64,000 bases of DNA from Calliopsis andreniformis. Its lineage: Eukaryota > Arthropoda > Insecta > Hymenoptera > Andrenidae. The notes under the pieces were generated by a model. That model was not told the origin of the DNA, did not search any database, and was given only the letters and a program-made list of their open reading frames with translations. The stretch is from assembly GCF_051401765.1 (NCBI RefSeq), contig NW_027480449.1:3968001-4032000 (forward strand), read 5' to 3'. The translations under genes were made by a program, and so were the position numbers. Positions 63,501 through 64,000 of this stretch are shown here, one piece after another (position 1 is the stretch's first letter; the number at the start of each line of letters is the position of its first letter).

Positions 63501-64000
63501 GATTGAGGATTGAGGATTGAGGATTGAAGATTGAGGATTGGGTATTGCGGATTGAACATTGAGGATTGAGGATTGAGGATTGAGGATTGAGGACTGAAGA
63601 TTGAATATTGCTGATTGAAGATTGTGGATTGAGGATTGAGGGTTGTGGACTGAGGACGAGGACTCAGGGTTGAGTATTGATTTTTGAGGTCTGGGGATAG
63701 AGGATTGAGGATTGGGAATTGAGGATTGAGGATTGAGGACGAGGACTGAGGGTTGAGTATTGATGTTTGAGGTCTGAGGATTGAGGATTGAGGATTGAGG
63801 ATCGAGTATTGAAGATTGAGGATTGGGGATTGAGGATTGACGATTGAGAGTTGAGTATTGAGGATTGAGAATTGAGGATTAAGGATTGAGGATTGAGTAT
63901 TGAGGATTGAAGATTGAGGATTGAGGATTGAGGATTGAGGATTGACGATGAGGGCTGAGGGTTGAGGATTGAGGTTTGAGGGCTGAAGATTGAGGATTCA
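57508..64000 (+). repeat. Cassette-B-rich satellite region of S2
   Basis: Counterpart of 14,380-20,872 at a constant offset of 43,128, so no net indel over about 6.5 kb. A few substitutions are visible, for example GGATCGA near 58,700 where S1 has GGATTGA, and AGAATGA near 58,320 where S1 has AGGATGA. It runs off the window edge. Confidence 0.88.
57906..59459 (-). other. 517-codon open reading frame, S2 copy, probably not a gene
   Basis: Same frame as at 14,778-16,331 and same length. It differs by eye at about three residues (for example Thr to Ser, Gln to Arg and Pro to Ser). Preservation of the frame reflects the recent 43-kb duplication and does not by itself indicate selection. All three - frames give the SILNPQS motif. 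Confidence 0.85.

Larger units (their letters stand above)
1..64000 (+). repeat. Heptameric satellite array, unit GGATTGA
   Basis: The whole window is a head-to-tail array of GGATTGA and point variants of it, always in the same orientation. Common variants are AGATTGA, GTATTGA, GAATTGA, TGATTGA, CGATTGA, GGGTTGA, GGTTTGA, GGACTGA, GGATTGG and GGATTCA. The 3' TTGA part is the most constant and the first three bases vary most. The unit has three G, two A, two T and no C, so the + strand is strongly G-rich and almost C-free. I saw no inversion, no unrelated insertion and no flanking single-copy sequence. Recurrence of the same ordered variants far apart shows growth by amplification of longer blocks, not by independent slippage. 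Large eukaryotic satellites behave this way. I do not recognise the family or the species. Confidence 0.98.
43744..64000 (+). repeat. Second copy (S2) of the ~43-kb super-repeat, cut by window end
   Basis: Corresponds to S1 (1-20,872) with offsets that change stepwise: 41,058; 44,358; 41,617; 41,624/40,090; 40,091; 43,128. Each step equals a known block gain or loss: 3,300, 2,741, 1,534, a single base, and 3,037. The last base aligns to 20,872. The two copies show only scattered substitutions by eye; for example, the 517-codon - strand reading frames at 14,778 and 57,906 differ at about three residues. Confidence 0.9.

Noticed and set aside
1..64000. CRISPR array
   Set aside because: There are no unique spacers between repeats; units are contiguous 7-mers.
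1..64000. Telomere repeat
   Set aside because: The strand asymmetry is telomere-like, but GGATTGA does not match a telomere motif I know. The variants form long higher-order blocks, and the window shows no chromosome end. An unusual telomere cannot be fully excluded without contig context.
1..64000. tRNA, rRNA or other structured RNA genes, terminators and poly(A) signals
   Set aside because: C is almost absent from one strand, so stable stems are not possible, and I saw no AATAAA on either strand.
1..64000. Whole array as an assembly artefact
   Set aside because: Ordered variants, private substitutions and hybrid junctions are not typical of simple assembler looping. The exact copy numbers of the 1.5-3.3-kb units and the 43-kb repeat could still be wrong, and read support is needed.

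Overview
The window is one uninterrupted satellite array. From base 1 to base 64,000 the + strand is built from a 7-bp unit, GGATTGA (TCAATCC on the - strand), and its variants. I find no flanking unique DNA, mobile element, RNA gene or credible protein-coding gene. A tandem array of this size, with several levels of higher-order repeat, points to eukaryotic heterochromatin (pericentromeric, subtelomeric or sex-chromosome satellite). I do not recognise the unit as a named satellite or a known telomere repeat, so the species is undetermined.

The array is strictly in register. Even its most diverged stretches parse into 7-mers. The exceptions are recurrent 6-base units (GGACGA, GGATGA, GAATGA, GGATTA, GGACCA, AGATGA) and a rare 8-base unit. 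I checked four duplication periods by counting hexamers, and each equals 7n minus the number of hexamers (2741, 1534, 3037, 1593). Variant units are arranged in fixed cassettes. Cassette A is about 203 bp (29 heptamers) and recurs about 85 times. Cassette B is about 104 bp, carries GGACGA and recurs about 75 times. Cassette C is short and carries GGATGA or GAATGA.

Layout. Bases 1-20,872 (S1) recur as 43,744-64,000 (S2), giving a super-repeat of about 43 kb. S1 and S2 are nearly identical but differ in copy number of internal blocks. S1 has a 3.6-kb variant unit plus two 2,741-bp units (1-8,809), a highly diverged 'hinge' (8,810-9,040), two 1,534-bp units (9,470-12,537), and then a cassette-B-rich region to about 20.9 kb. 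S2 has a 3,300-bp unit, one 2,741-bp unit, the hinge (50,427-50,657), one 1,534-bp unit, and a 3,037-bp tandem duplication (51,434-57,507) that S1 lacks. Between them, 20,911-24,770 is region-specific satellite. A duplicated segment (20,124-20,910) returns at 24,771-25,556. A 10,891-bp block, M1 (25,557-36,446), is followed by a shortened second copy, M2 (36,447 to about 43,105), and a mosaic linker leads into S2.

The - strand is open over long distances because TCAATCC has no stop codon in any frame. Since 7 is not a multiple of 3, all three - frames read the same heptapeptide, SILNPQS. The + strand meets TGA every seven codons in every frame. The long - strand ORFs (up to 517 codons) are therefore a by-product of the repeat, not genes. 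Block boundaries, copy-number differences and hybrid units indicate evolution by unequal exchange and gene conversion. Two junctions fall at the same place inside cassette A.
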